A stretch of DNA of 64,000 nucleotides, from assembly GCA_018806985.1 (NCBI GenBank), contig JADANN010000140.1, forward strand, positions 428,860 through 492,859. Direction: 5' to 3'. Both the position numbers and the translations under genes were made by a program. The notes under the pieces are model-generated. The model made no database searches and was not told where the DNA came from. It saw nothing but the letters and a program-made list of their open reading frames with translations. This DNA comes from Angiostrongylus vasorum. Lineage: Eukaryota; Nematoda; Chromadorea; Rhabditida; Metastrongylidae. Numbering within the stretch: position 1 is the stretch's first letter; each line of letters starts with the position of its first letter. Below, in pieces: positions 1-10,899 of this stretch.

Positions 1-792
1 GATGAAACTTCTAGTAATTGTAGGTGTAGATGACTTCATTCGAGCTTTTACAAAGTGCTGTCACCAATAAACTCAACTCTATTTTGTTGTTTTTTTCGCT
101 TTTATCATTGTCCTTCCGAGAAATCTTGAGAGACAGTGAATAAGCACTTCGGAACACTAAAGTTCAGCGCTTTGAGTGTCGGTGCAACGTCGTCAGCTAC
201 TTCAGTAGGGCTTTTACTATTTAGCAAGGTGTATCTGTGAGCGTACGATGTTTGCCCAGAGGCATCTGGGCTATTAAAGTGATTTTATGAGAATTTTGGA
301 TAGTAGGAGTTGGTGGTTTGTCAGACTTCGACAATACTGTGGACGACAGCAAAATATCTGCTTTTCACTAGGCAAAGGGATCAACACGGCTTTATACTCT
401 TTGTTTTTTCTCTAATGTTACGTTCGAATGCGAAGGTGCCATATCGTGCGTACGAACTAGCTGCCAACTGCTTCGTATCCTTCGTTTGCGTGTTCTTCAG
501 TGTATGATCACAACGCCAGCAAATGGCACTACTGTGCCTACATGTCTTTGGACCAGGAGACGTTGTCGGCATTATGGTATCCATTTTCAGCTCAGTGGTC
601 ACCAAAATTTATTGACCGCACTATTCATTTTCATCTGTTCATCTGTTAGCTAATTGAAAATAAGTCGAGGTACTTACTTACTTGGATACTTGGACGGCCC
701 GTCATCATTGGTTGGGCAAGCCCCAGCACAATTTCCATTTTCTCAGAGATTTGCTGGTTCAGCCATTGTGGTTGCCTAGAGTCTGGATGTCG
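1..792 (+). repeat. R1 interspersed repeat, copy 1, first block
   Basis: This stretch aligns by eye with 22320-23110 and, in inverse orientation, partly with 24905-25330. Its last ~125 bases are the head of an R2 copy (start motif TTGGATACTTGGACGG). It is interrupted at 792 by an RTE element and resumes at 4021. The short open frame at 310-507 matches a longer frame in the other copies but is broken here, so I do not call it a gene. The repeat starts before the window. Its class is unknown and I see no transposase. Confidence 0.7.
778..792 (+). repeat. Target-site duplication, left copy
   Basis: AGAGTCTGGATGTCG is repeated exactly at 4021-4035. The two copies bracket the RTE element, and the R1/R2 sequence is continuous if one copy and the element are removed. 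Confidence 0.85.
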
Positions 793-799
793 TCCGTTC

Positions 800-2590
800 T
801 TCTCATTATGTGACCAGCTCATCTATGTTTCGCTATCGATGCATAATCACCTGGATCTCGAAGACGTAACAGATTTCGAAGGTTAGAGCTTCGCATTCCG
901 GCTTGATATTCAGAATGCCGGTTGTATTTCAGAAGACATCGCTCAAGCGCTCTGTGAGTAGTGCAAAGCATTCTTGACGTAGTTGAACTATCAACCCACG
1001 TCTCCGCTGCATAACAGAGCGCTGGGAGGACCGTAGAATCGAAAAGATGAGCGCGGATTTTCGGGTCCTTCAATTGGTCGGTGGCTTCTTCGAGAGGCCC
1101 GAATGCGGCCCAAGCTGCTCTCCTTCTTCTATCTATTTCCTCCTTCATATTGTTTTCCACGTTCATTGATCACCCAAGGTGTACGTACGAGGTGGTCTCT
1201 GCAATGATGGGCCCATCGAATTCAATTTTTTCGCCTTTGCATCATGGGTTTTTCATGAACTGGGGTCTTCTTTCGATTTATGCGAAGTCCGGTCTTTTTC
1301 CTCGCTTCGCTGATCTCGTTGTTCATCATCTCTGCTTCACTCGTGCTTCTTGAAAAGATGACAATGTCGTTGCCAAAACGAAGGTTTGATAGGAATTTTC
1401 CATCAATAAGTATTCCTTTCTCATCCCAATCGAGTGACTTCATTATCCACTGCAATGCGGCACTGAACAGCTTTGGGGATATTGTGTCGCCCTGTCGAAC
1501 TCCTTTTCCTATGGGTATGATAAGAGGTCGATGAAAAAGCCGTATTTTCGTAGTGCAGTTCCGATAACGTCGTACAGAGTTCTTATGTAGGACGGGTCCA
1601 CTCCTTGGTCGACGAGCGCTGGTAGGATTGCATTCGTTTCGACACTGTCAAACGATTTTTCGTAGTCGAGAAAGGTTAGGACTAGGGGGCAAGTGGTATT
1701 CCCGACAAACTTCGACGACGCTGGACACGGTTTGGATGTGGTCCATACAGCAAAACCCTTTTCCGAAATCCTGCTTGCTTGACTGGTTGCGCCTCATCCA
1801 ATGTCCCTGATATGCGCAAGAGGATAATCTTCGTGAAAAACTCGTAGAGTACACTCAACAAGCATATGACACGATAGTTACGAAGATTCCTTCGGTCTCC
1901 TTTCTTTGGCAGGATGACCGTACGCAACATCCTCCACTGGTCTGGGATTTTTTTCCTTTTGAAGGTAGGCTGTCACATGATTTGCGAGAAGTACATGTAA
2001 ATTGTGGCCTCCAGCTCTAAGGAAATCGGCGGTGACATTGTCTGGTCCTGCAGCTGTGCCTCTTTTCATGCTTTCTATCGCAACTCGAACCTCAGACGGA
2101 AGAATTTCAGGTGATTTTTTCTCCAGTAGGGATATTAGGGTCCGGGACGGGGGATTGTGGAACGGAAAAGGTAGGTGTAGAACGTTTCCGCTATTAATTC
2201 CATATCATGGCGGAAACTTTTGACGATCTCATCTTCGTTCATCAGGGCTGATAGCGGAACATTATAATCACACTAGTCCCAACGTCATTTTTTCAAACTG
2301 CTTCTTTTCTCTTCTGCTTCCAGTAGTTTCTTCTGCTTGTAGCGTTGTAGATCTTCCTGCAAAGCTATTCTGCAGCTGGCATTTATTGCTAACAATGTTA
2401 AACGTGTTGCAGTAAGATCAAGCTTCAGTTTCCTTCTTTTTTTGGAGCAACTCCCTTAGTAGTGATTTAGATGCGATCCGATCTTCTTGCTTAAGGAATT
2501 GAGGCGAATTCGGCACAGCTTTTCAGTTCTTCGACAAGCGGCTCGTAGTCTTTGGTCGAGCCTTCTTTAATCTGCCAGTCACGTTTGGAG
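800..2590 (-). pseudogene. RTE reverse transcriptase domain, broken
   Basis: Segments in order on the minus strand are: a pre-RT linker; TAAGPDNVTADFLRAGG (2069-1878); ILPKKGDRRNLRNYR and EAQPVKQAGFRK (1930-1682); a catalytic-box region with LRFGNDIVIF (1455-1222), where active members have FADD; and the post-RT segment with RRRRAAWAAFGPLEEATDQL and LPALCYAAETW (1166-819). Frameshifts separate the segments. Loss of a catalytic aspartate at FGND, plus the frameshifts, marks it as inactive. Confidence 0.82.
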
Positions 2591-2596
2591 AGGGCT

Positions 2597-3546
2597 TCAT
2601 TCAGAATGTTCTAGCCGTACACAGCTAGACTTTTTTTTTCCTCGTGGTCGATGAAGAGAGTTCTCTTCCAGCTTGTGGCTTAATCGAATCTTCGCGCGAA
2701 GAAGGCGGTGATCGGAACCAGTACAGAATGACGCGACTACCGATGCGTCAAGTAGGCACCATCTTCTGTTTGTCAGAATATGGTCGATCTCCGCATGAGT
2801 CATGCCGTTGGGAGACTTCCATGTCCAGCGGCGGCTTTCTTTCTTCTGGAAAAACGAGTTTCCATGGAAGAGACGTGCTGCTGACAGGAGTTCTGCGAGG
2901 CGGTTTATATTCGCATTCCCATTTCTTTCTCCTAATCCAAAATTTCCGATCCTGTATTCGCTCTCGTTGGCCTTTCCTATTCTAGCGTTAAAGTCTCCGA
3001 CAACAAATTTATAATATGTTTTATCATGGCGGACGACTTCCTCCAACTGATAATAGAACGCATTTAATTCGTACTCATTAGCTGCGTCGGTCGCTGAGTA
3101 GCAGTTGATGATAGTGATCTTCTTATGATGCGACAGCTGAAGACGGAGGACGGCTATACGAAGGGAAAGGATCTCGTATGAGTCGACGAGATGGACAATG
3201 GACGGGTGGACGACAAAGCCTACGCCGCCGACATTTCATGACGAGACCTTTTTTTCCACGGATCACAAGGGTCCCGTTGTTTAGTAGGCGTATGTCGGTC
3301 TTCTTGATTTTTTGTTTCTTGTAATGCAATCACGTGAAATTTGATGCGATCTGTGGCTACAAGAAGAACGTGAAGATGGGCGTCTGTGGAGAGTGTTCTG
3401 CCATTATACGTGCGTAGTAAGAAACAATCTCCATGGCGTGTCGTGCGTGTGTTCGTCACATCGGGTTCCAATGACGTCCTGCTTAACCCGAGGTTTTCTG
3501 GCTTCTCACCAGTCGTCTCACCGCCTGACGTCATTGACGGGAGCAC
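2597..3546 (-). pseudogene. RTE endonuclease domain (APE-like), broken
   Basis: The N-terminal part shows an RTYNGRTLST start motif and IALQETK. After a frameshift near 3240-3120 the frame resumes with [10 protein letters not shown], then [18 protein letters not shown] and [10 protein letters not shown]. These are the N-terminal, GDFN and C-terminal SDH catalytic signatures of the exonuclease-endonuclease-phosphatase fold that nicks target DNA in RTE elements. The two halves sit in different frames (3546-3220 and 3046-2597), with a third frame bridging 3329-3123, so the enzyme cannot be made. Confidence 0.8.
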
Positions 3547-3964
3547 CCAGTGTGCGGGAGTATTGAGGCTGGCCTATTGCTCGTCGTGCAACTTGGTCCT
3601 CCCTGGAGTCCTGACGTAACCTTGCAAGAGCGTATCCAGTTCTTCACCACAATTTGGATCAGGGGTGTGTTTTCGGCGACTAATCCTTCGGTCGGCCTTC
3701 CTACCAATTGATTCGGAGAGATGTTAAAACCTCAAAATTGGGTAATGCATTACGAAAAGAACAGTAGAGTGGACTCCAAGAGAATGCAAGCGTCCCCCAG
3801 GACGACCACCTACACGTTAGGCGGACGTGTTCATAAATAAAGTTAATCAGCTGTACCCGCAGCTGCAGTTGTTTTACGGATCACGGCAAGAGACTCGCAA
3901 GCGCTACCATGCTTGAACAAGACCACCACCATGGACTACGATTGCGAGAGAAAGGTACGAATGG

Positions 3965-4020
3965 CATGTGTGCTGGCGTCCGCACAGCTCGTGAAAATGG
4001 ACGGTCCAACTATCCAAGTA
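3965..4020 (-). repeat. Inverted R2 head fused to the RTE 5' end
   Basis: On the minus strand this begins TACTTGGATAGTTGGACCG and continues with GAGCTGTGCGGACGCCAGCAC. Both resemble the R2 head that also lies on the plus strand at about 670-735, just outside the element. Either this RTE lineage carries an R2-like 5' end, or a short flanking segment was copied in inverse orientation during insertion. Confidence 0.5.
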
Positions 4021-4035
4021 AGAGTCTGGATGTCG
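4021..4035 (+). repeat. Target-site duplication, right copy
   Basis: Exact copy of 778-792. It resumes the interrupted R2 sequence (GGCCTAGCCAAAGTCTGC follows, as in other R2 copies). Confidence 0.85.
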
Positions 4036-5671
4036 GCCTAGCCAAAGTCTGCTCCAGGTCGTCACCACCACAGGCAGTCGCCGTTCTTGTGGATCAGAGG
4101 GAGATTTGCCACCAAACGACTAGATTGATAGGGGGACAGTGGTAGATCATAGTAATCGTTCACTGTTAGCAATGCTTCGTGACGCTGCAGTCTAAATAGG
4201 GAGGCTGAAATCAAAAAAAGGCGTTCTGCTCACTTAGTAATTTACAAGAAAAAAAAACAGCACCATGGATTATCTCGTTTCTCGCGGATACACCATAAAA
4301 TATAACACTCCGAAAATTCTCCTGCATATTAAGAATCATGCCATGGAGAGGATTTTATACACGTTATTCAGCTACTAATGGGTTGTACACGAGTCTCCAC
4401 ACTACTAATATGTAATAAAGCTAATAATGACGATTGTGCTCATATTATTAGAATTGCAAATTGTGGCTAGGAAGAGCTGCACATAAAAATGTGATTGGTG
4501 ACCGATGCGATTTGTTGCACTGCATTTTTGTAGCGACACCCAAACCTTACTCTCATAATTTCACACCGATTTTTTTTGAAAATACGACTCAAAGTCACTT
4601 GCTAAATCACCTAAACTTTCACAGTTTTCCAAGTTTTGTTCCACAAAGATTGGGTTTGGTGGGACAGAGAGAGATCGAATTATATACGACACTATTACTG
4701 GTATGGAAGAGGTCTCATATTCTTGAATCAAAACTAGGTAGTTTTTGTGTCAATATGGGCACTGCGTGACTTAATAGACGACTTCGTGTGAAATGGGAGT
4801 AATACTGAGAAATTCGCCACAGCAACGCATCCTGAAACGATTTGGGGAATTCAGGACCTTCTTCATTTTCTCTTCTATTGCAGCTAACTTAGAGTGTCCT
4901 CTTCTCATTGATATATTGAAATAATTGCTGATGGAGCGTGAGTTCCACTGAAATCACGAGATAACAGCACTACATCGCTCGGAGATGGTAATCGCCGATA
5001 CTAGCTGCCTCTTGTGGATCGTCTTTCCTCCGGGAACCTAATGGGGTGATTTAAAGCACTAGCCACCGTATGCATTGTCTTATCCAGCGGAACTTAGGGA
5101 AAAACTACGTGAAGGCTGGACACAGGTAAAGCGACATGAGAAGATTTGTTTCGTTAACTACAAAATAAACATGGAATCGATTCTTACGTGCAACCAACAG
5201 TAACTATTATAGAAATGTCACACACGGATGGAATTCTGAACGCGCTTACTAGGTGCGAGTTTTATTGTCAACAAGCCATGTGGTAGGTTGGGATAACACA
5301 AGCGTCATTCGTTCAGAAATCAAGTAAACTGGCGTTTCAGCTGACGTTCACTCAGCCAACACTTGGCAGCAGGTGCCGCCATGGTCGTCGTCGACAAAAG
5401 CACGCCCACACTACGATGCGTCAGCAAGAGCTTTCAAGCGCTTAATTCCACCATTAACCCCAATACCTCATCCCGTTCTGTTCAAGAAACATTTGCCAAA
5501 ACACTGACAAACAGATGTAGTGCTAGTGAATCAGGGATCATGAACCTTTTTTGCGGTGCATCTGTAGAGGATACTGGCTACCCTACCGTTATAAATTTTA
5601 CCATCCAAAACGTTGATGTCAAGTCCAAGTTTCCAGATTTTTATTTTAGTATCCTTCTAAACTTTATTATT
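4021..5671 (+). repeat. R1 copy 1, second block
   Basis: This continues R1 after the RTE insertion: 4021-4190 is the rest of the R2 copy, and 4190-5180 matches 23290-24010 plus 24611-24870. 4980-5671 matches 61065-60310 in inverse orientation. A 104-codon frame at 5363-5677 lies here. Its counterpart in the other copy is reorganised (60598-60374 minus, sharing only short runs such as KTLTNRC), so I treat it as repeat sequence, although it could be the relic of an element-encoded protein. A Penelope-like element interrupts R1 at 5671. Confidence 0.65.
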
Positions 5672-5871
5672 TCATGATCTTATAAACTGATCTTCTTTAG
5701 CTGATGCGAGGTTGGTATAGGTCTTAATTGTCTTTGTCGTTGTTGTTGGTGTTGTTGGTCGATGGCTGACGTTTCGGCGATTTCGCCTTCCTCAGAGCCT
5801 GGACGTATTTTATATTAGAATACTTCAATTATTCGGTGGAAAAGGCTGAAGTATTAATGAAGATCAAAGTT
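5672..5871 (+). repeat. PLE terminal repeat, left
   Basis: It begins ATGATCTTATAAACTGATC and ends AATGAAGATCAAAGTT. The reverse complement recurs at 7178-7375 with few differences. Related termini occur at 30520-30840 and 54296-54430. Confidence 0.85.
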
Positions 5872-5999
5872 ATAAAAAATAAGCACGAAAAGAAAATAAA
5901 AATGTACGGCTTGTCGATTGCGCAACTAATGACTTAAAACAGTATCTTAGTTGTTCAATCTTCAGGTGGTCTGGAAAATATTTTGTACAAATTAGAGGG

Positions 6000-6311
6000 T
6001 TGGCCAAGCGACAGCGTTTAGCACCAAGCCTTGCCATCGCTTTCATGTCTAAGGTGGAAGCTCCAGTTCTCGACCACCGACCCTTACTCTACTGTCGATA
6101 CATAGACGACTGCTTCATCGTCTGTTCCACACAAGAACAGATAGATGAGTGCTTTGAATTGTTAAACCGACAGTCAGAGTATATAAAATTTACACGAGAG
6201 GGAAAAACCAACCGAAAACTGGCTTCCATTCTTAAACATCCAAATAAAGCTCTCAGAAAGTGGCTGTATAACAAAAATGGTATCGTAAGCCAAGTAGTAA
6301 GAACGTACTAG
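6000..6311 (+). pseudogene. PLE reverse transcriptase fragment
   Basis: A 103-codon open frame contains KRQRLAPSLAIAFMSKVEAP, then LLYCRYIDDCFIVCST, with the YIDD catalytic box, then FELLNRQSEYIKFTRE. These are fingers/palm motifs of Penelope-like RTs. The N-terminal RT motifs are absent and the frame ends early at 6311, so this is a truncated remnant. Homologous coding continues in other frames downstream. Confidence 0.82.
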
Positions 6312-6387
6312 TTCACTACCTCTCCTCTCATCCTTCACACATGAAAAAAGCACTTATCAAAAAACATGTACCGTACGGCTAAAAAAT

Positions 6388-7060
6388 GTGTGCACAGGAG
6401 AAGAGGAAAGGAAGGAATCGCAAAACCTGGCACGAAAAATTGCCATTTCCAATGGCTACGACGTAGAAGCCACTCGGGCTAGACAAAAACGTAGGGTAGT
6501 TCTCCAAAATAATCTTTCGGACATAAGTAAGATCCCTTTTAAGCTACCCTTCATATCGAATGAAATGAGTTAAGCCATTAAGAGATGCTTTAAAAAAAGT
6601 GGTCTTGAAAATTATATAACGATTATTGACATCCCACCCAATACCCTACGCCGTCAGTTCGCAACCGTCTCTATGATCGTTTGTGCAGCTCAGAAAACTG
6701 TATGGTCTGTCCCTAATGGGAGAGACGGGGGATTGCATGAGTTCAGGTATAATATACTTGATCTCATGTAACGCATGCGGTAAGGAATATATTGGGGAAA
6801 CGGGTAAACAACTTTGTGTCCGCATAAAAGAAGATCTAGATGGGAAAGTTAAACTTTCGTCGAAACACACCTCTAGGTACGCACAGGGCACAAAAGCACA
6901 ACGGCGATGATTTTGAAGTGACTGTACGGATCTTAGCGCAGGAGTCGAAAAACATCAACGCGCAACACTCTTGAAGCGTTTTAGAAAAATTTCAAAAAAT
7001 CCAAAGATGGATCGGAAAGACAAATGCCTCACTATCACAAGTGAGCTGGCGCCGTAACCC
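6388..7060 (+). pseudogene. PLE linker and GIY-YIG endonuclease, broken
   Basis: 6388-6573 encodes MCTGEEERKESQNLARK and KIPFKLPFISNEMS, typical of the thumb/linker of these elements. After a frameshift, 6683-6910 shows SSGIIYLISCNACGKEYIGE, the GIY-YIG core, then LCVRIKEDLDGK. Further frameshifts follow to about 7060. In active elements this domain nicks target DNA; here it cannot be translated in one piece. Confidence 0.8.
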
Positions 7061-7177
7061 CGGGATGTGTCGTGCTCGCGACCCCAGGTGAACAACGCGT
7101 GGGCCAGTCCCACTCGTAACATCACGGTGAGTAGCCTTTCAGTTTGACCGTACCATCCTAACCCACCATCTATTTAA

Positions 7178-7375
7178 AACTTTGATCTTCATTAATACTT
7201 TAGCCTTTTCCTCGAATAATTAAAGTATTCTAATATAAAATACGTCTAGGCTCTGAGGAAGGCGAAATCGCCTGAACGTCAGCCATCGACCAACAACACC
7301 AACAACAGCGACAACGACAGCGAAGATCTATACCAACTTCGCATCAGCTAAAGAAGATCAGTTTATAAGATCATT
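7178..7375 (-). repeat. PLE terminal repeat, right (inverted)
   Basis: Reverse complement of 5672-5871. It ends CTAAAGAAGATCAGTTTATA AGATCATTT at the edge of R1. Confidence 0.85.
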
Positions 7376-7424
7376 TAAATGAATTATATACTATCTATGC
7401 CGAGGTTTATAGAAAGTCGGTCTT

Positions 7425-8514
7425 TTGATTTATTATCTCAACTATTTCGGAATAACCTATGAGATATAATAGCATAGCACGGTATTTCTGTAGCACAACA
7501 GAGTGACAGTAATAGTGATAAAAGCCGCTGTTGTATTAGTCTACAGAAAGATTTGTTGTGTTATGGACCCGACTGAGAAAGGCGGAGATATTCGCAAAAG
7601 ATGCCCCGCGCACCAAAAAACATTATGTGACTACTTGATAGAGGGGTCGTGTACTTAATCTATTGGAAAGGAGCATTCGTAGGAACTACTGGAAGGACGA
7701 ATTTACATGCTTATTTCACTTTCTTCATAGTCATTCCGGAGTGCGACTTGATCGAAGACAATCCTCAACTTTAGAAACTTCAGTCGACGACAAACAAGAC
7801 TGCCATGAAAAACGAAAAAAACGATGATAAAGAAATGAGAAAGGAGTCGGAAGCGAAAAACTTAGCACATTTTCCGCACAACTGAGGACATCATTCCTCT
7901 TCGTGAATGCCTTCAAAAGCATCATCGTATCAGTGATCAGTCAGAGTTCATCAAAGGCTTAGTTAAATTCTTCAATTCCAGCCATACCTGGATTCTACCG
8001 AATCAAACCGTTAGCCAACTTGTGATGATAAACGAAAGTATCAGTATCTAAGAAACACGTGTCATTATTAAAGTACAGCGCTCATAGGCAACGAATAGAC
8101 GGTGCTGTTTCCTTTGAGATAATAAAGAATATGTAAAGGAATTACAAAAATCACTAATACTATTTATTTTGTTCCATTCATGAGTTTGCACAGGATTGGT
8201 AAGTCCAATGTGGATACTGGACACGAATAATTGCCGCTCTGCGGAATACAAACGAGCCGAAACGTTAGCTTAAGCACTTGATATCTCCCTCGTGCCAGCC
8301 CATAAATAGGAAGAAATATTGGTCACTCATCGCTGACGTTGAATGAAGGTCCACTCTTAGAAATATTCCTATTTCGTTACCACACCAAAAACAATGAGAT
8401 GACTTCGATTAGAATCATTAGACCACTACCATATGTACTTCTTCGTAGCATAAAAACGAAAACCTATCTAGAGTGTATGTTGTGTATCAATTATTTTTAA
8501 AATAATAAAGCTCT
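7425..8514 (+). repeat. R1 copy 1, third block
   Basis: Matches 38735-39870 (direct) and 60330-59640 (inverse) along most of its length, including CGAGCCGAAACGTTAGCT near 8250 in the direct copy. It ends in an A-rich stretch (TTTTAAAATAATAAAG) next to a SINE, and that junction is shared with the inverse copy near 59610. No frame stays open. Translated pieces look like degraded coding sequence but I cannot assign them. Confidence 0.7.
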
Positions 8515-8960
8515 CTCTGTTGATCAATCCCCTAAGGGATGCGCCATGCATTCGATTTCATTAAGCATTGCTGAAGGTAAGTGAATGCATTTGTGGCTTT
8601 TACAATGACTCGCGGTGGCCTACTCATGTATCGAGCCAGCGCTGGTATCCTCCCAGATAATTCCCGGTAGTAGTTTGGCTGCCCCGAGCGATAGAGGTAC
8701 GCCTCCGACCACTACGCTACACGCCGCCATTGCATCTACAATGTATAAATACGATAGCAAATGCACTGGTTCGAGCTACTGTCGTGCGCGGGATAGTCTC
8801 TTCGCGACCGCGCCTGAGCTGTCTGTGACGCGAAGTAGATTTCTGCAGTCTGTTCCCGAGTTTTATGGAACCTGTAGATTCATTCATGGGACTGCTTCTA
8901 CTTTAATACTTTGCAAGATTAGTTGCTTCGTGGAAGACGAAGACTTCCAGATGTTAGCCT
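8515..8960 (-). mobile_element. tRNA-derived SINE (family S), copy 1
   Basis: Read on the minus strand, an upstream part with TAGCTCGAACCAGTGC is followed by a tRNA-like module with a GCGTAGTGGTCGGAG A-box-like run. The family tail comes next, with GCATTCGA and TGATCAA at its end (near 8520). It aligns with 59090-59610 in full length. The 115-codon frame on the opposite strand at 8615-8962 is a shadow of the repeat. Confidence 0.65.
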
Positions 8961-10899
8961 AATAAAGTCTACTTCGTCGACCTCGTGTTAGCTATTATAT
9001 GAATGAATACGTATTGATTAATAGTGCTGAGGCTAGGGGAAAGTCGGTTTTTAAGGAACTATTAACTTTGTCTAGTTTAAATGTTGCAGTTGTTTCCTTT
9101 TTGTCAAGTGTTGACATATCAGTGGTAATTTTAGATCATTCCTCTATGAAAAACATGAAGAGTAATAAAAAACTTCCGCACAAGCTTTGATAGCGCTCTC
9201 AGGGTGTTTGGTCGCAACATTCCTTATGTCTGAATCTGGGAGGCGGGTAGGGCAGTGCAGTGTCAGACGTGGCCCAGAAGGCTCTCATAGCCGCAGTTTC
9301 CTTTCCACCTTCATGGTTGTCGATGTCACTATCTCTACGGAGTCTGTATATTTCTGCCATGGTTGTCTTAAACCTTTAAAAAAAGGCTGCCTTTGTAAAT
9401 CGGTGTTTCGCTAGCACTTGTTGTATTGGCCATACTCACGCTCAATCGCCTCGACAATGCTACAAGTGGAATCAAATATATCGCGCTTCTATAAAGTACT
9501 GATCAATGCCGAAAACTTCATCCCTTTATCCCCTTTAAGACTCCATGCATTGAGTCACACAAGACGTTAGGGGCTAGCCGGAATGTTTTCGATCCGCACA
9601 TGTTTCCCTTAAGTCGAATGATGTATGTAAGGCTTGTCACAACTGTCGGTTATCATATAGATACTGCTATCATACTTTCTCTTAATTTTAATTATGGCGC
9701 CTTTTTTTTGCAACCAAGTTCACCGGCTGTTATTGCAAACTGCTTTAGCATGGATGTGAGTTCAATTCGGTAGTAGTTTGTTGCAAATCGAAGATGACGC
9801 ATACACAGAATAGATGTTGGTCTTTCACAAATTAAGCCGTACTTCATACCATGAAAAGAATCACATGCATTAAATAGAGAACAGCTGATAATTTTGAATT
9901 ACTTGAAGAAAATACTACACCGGTTGCTAAAGTGGACGTTTCCTACATCTGTCTTTTTCTCTCCCTCTCCCTCCCTCTCTTTCTCCTTCTCTCTCTCTCT
10001 ATCCAACTGTCAGAGAAGCGTAAAGCTCTTAGAACGTTTCGATTCAACAGTCAAAATATAAAACGCCGAGGTGTAATTTTACAGGCGGCAGGTGCTCTTT
10101 ACTTCCGGTGCCACTTCAGCACTTCAGCAGTGAAGGCCACAGGAATACACTAGTTCAGGCAAATATACACGCCTGGTGAGAATCTTAGTTACTGTGTAGA
10201 AGTTAGTTTGATGCCTTGAACTGAGAACAGTTTGTAATCGTCGTCATTTAATTCTTTACATTGTTCTTTTCAACTGTTTCAGTAAAATATATTGGGTATC
10301 TGCCACTCATTTATGTTAATAGTCATCGGGCTTTATATATTGGCAAGTAACTGTGCTCGTCCATAGCAAAGAAGTGTAAAGCGTTCGTGGATAACTCGAG
10401 GTTGGAGTATTTCGGAGCAAAACTAAGTCAACAACGATCAGCAAAGTGCTTCGCCATATCCATTTGCCTGAAATGAATCGATTACCACCGTTACCCAAAT
10501 ATAGTAGTGGCTTTCGGGATTTTTAAATTGAGAAATGATTCTCTCCAACCTTGGCGGAAGAGTTCGACACTACCACATTCATTGGTCTTCGTAATATGGG
10601 GGCATCGTTGGCTGTTTTAGTTCTCTTCAGTTGCATTATCTTTAAATATCTCAAAGCAAAGGGATTTCATGCTTCTCTCATTTGAAGCCGCCTTTTCCAT
10701 CACAACTTATGCTAACATTGAACTAGTGCGCGAATTTTCTACAATTGTGCATTTCTGGAGGTTAAGAGTTGCATGGAATGCTCTATAAGAATTTCACATT
10801 TAGCTGAACAGATGAACAATTGAACAATATTTGTGCCTCATAAGAACATTGATTCATTTTTAGTGCTATGCCACCGCCATCTCACGGGATGAAGGTGTT
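8961..10899. other. Stretch without recognised features, one pyrimidine tract
   Basis: No frame longer than about 80 codons and no recognised protein motif. The only obvious structure is the pyrimidine-rich tract listed separately. Short frames at 8999-9190, 9187-9414 and 9932-10153 lack splice context I can support. Confidence 0.5.
9949..10002 (+). repeat. Pyrimidine-rich simple repeat (CT-rich)
   Basis: Runs of TCTCCCTCTCCCTCCCTCTC and CTCTCTCTCTCT on the plus strand. Confidence 0.85.

Larger units (their letters stand above)
793..4020 (-). mobile_element. RTE-type non-LTR retrotransposon, decayed, 3'-truncated
   Basis: Reading the minus strand gives a 5' leader, then an AP-type endonuclease (about 3546-2597), then a reverse transcriptase and C-terminal region (about 2590-800). 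The order and motifs are those of RTE elements common in strongylid nematodes. It is flanked by a perfect 15-bp duplication (778-792 and 4021-4035). Several frameshifts and stops break the frame, and the catalytic FADD box reads FGND, so it is dead. The C-terminal part stops at the AGHIMRRTDD-like motif, directly at the target duplication. The last several dozen residues, which a fragment at 24011-24610 retains, and the 3' tail are absent. The outermost ~55 bases of its 5' end are an inverted R2 head. Confidence 0.85.
5672..7375 (+). mobile_element. Penelope-like element (PLE) with inverted termini, decayed
   Basis: Inverted terminal copies of about 200 bp (5672-5871 and 7178-7375) flank a 5'-truncated reverse transcriptase followed by a GIY-YIG endonuclease, the architecture of Penelope-like retroelements. 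The termini carry a GTTGTTGGTGTTGTTGG run and GCTGACGTTTCGGCG. The element sits inside R1: the flanks rejoin into a sequence that is continuous in the copy at 60300. The reading frame shifts several times and the N-terminal half of the RT is missing, so it is inactive. Confidence 0.82.
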
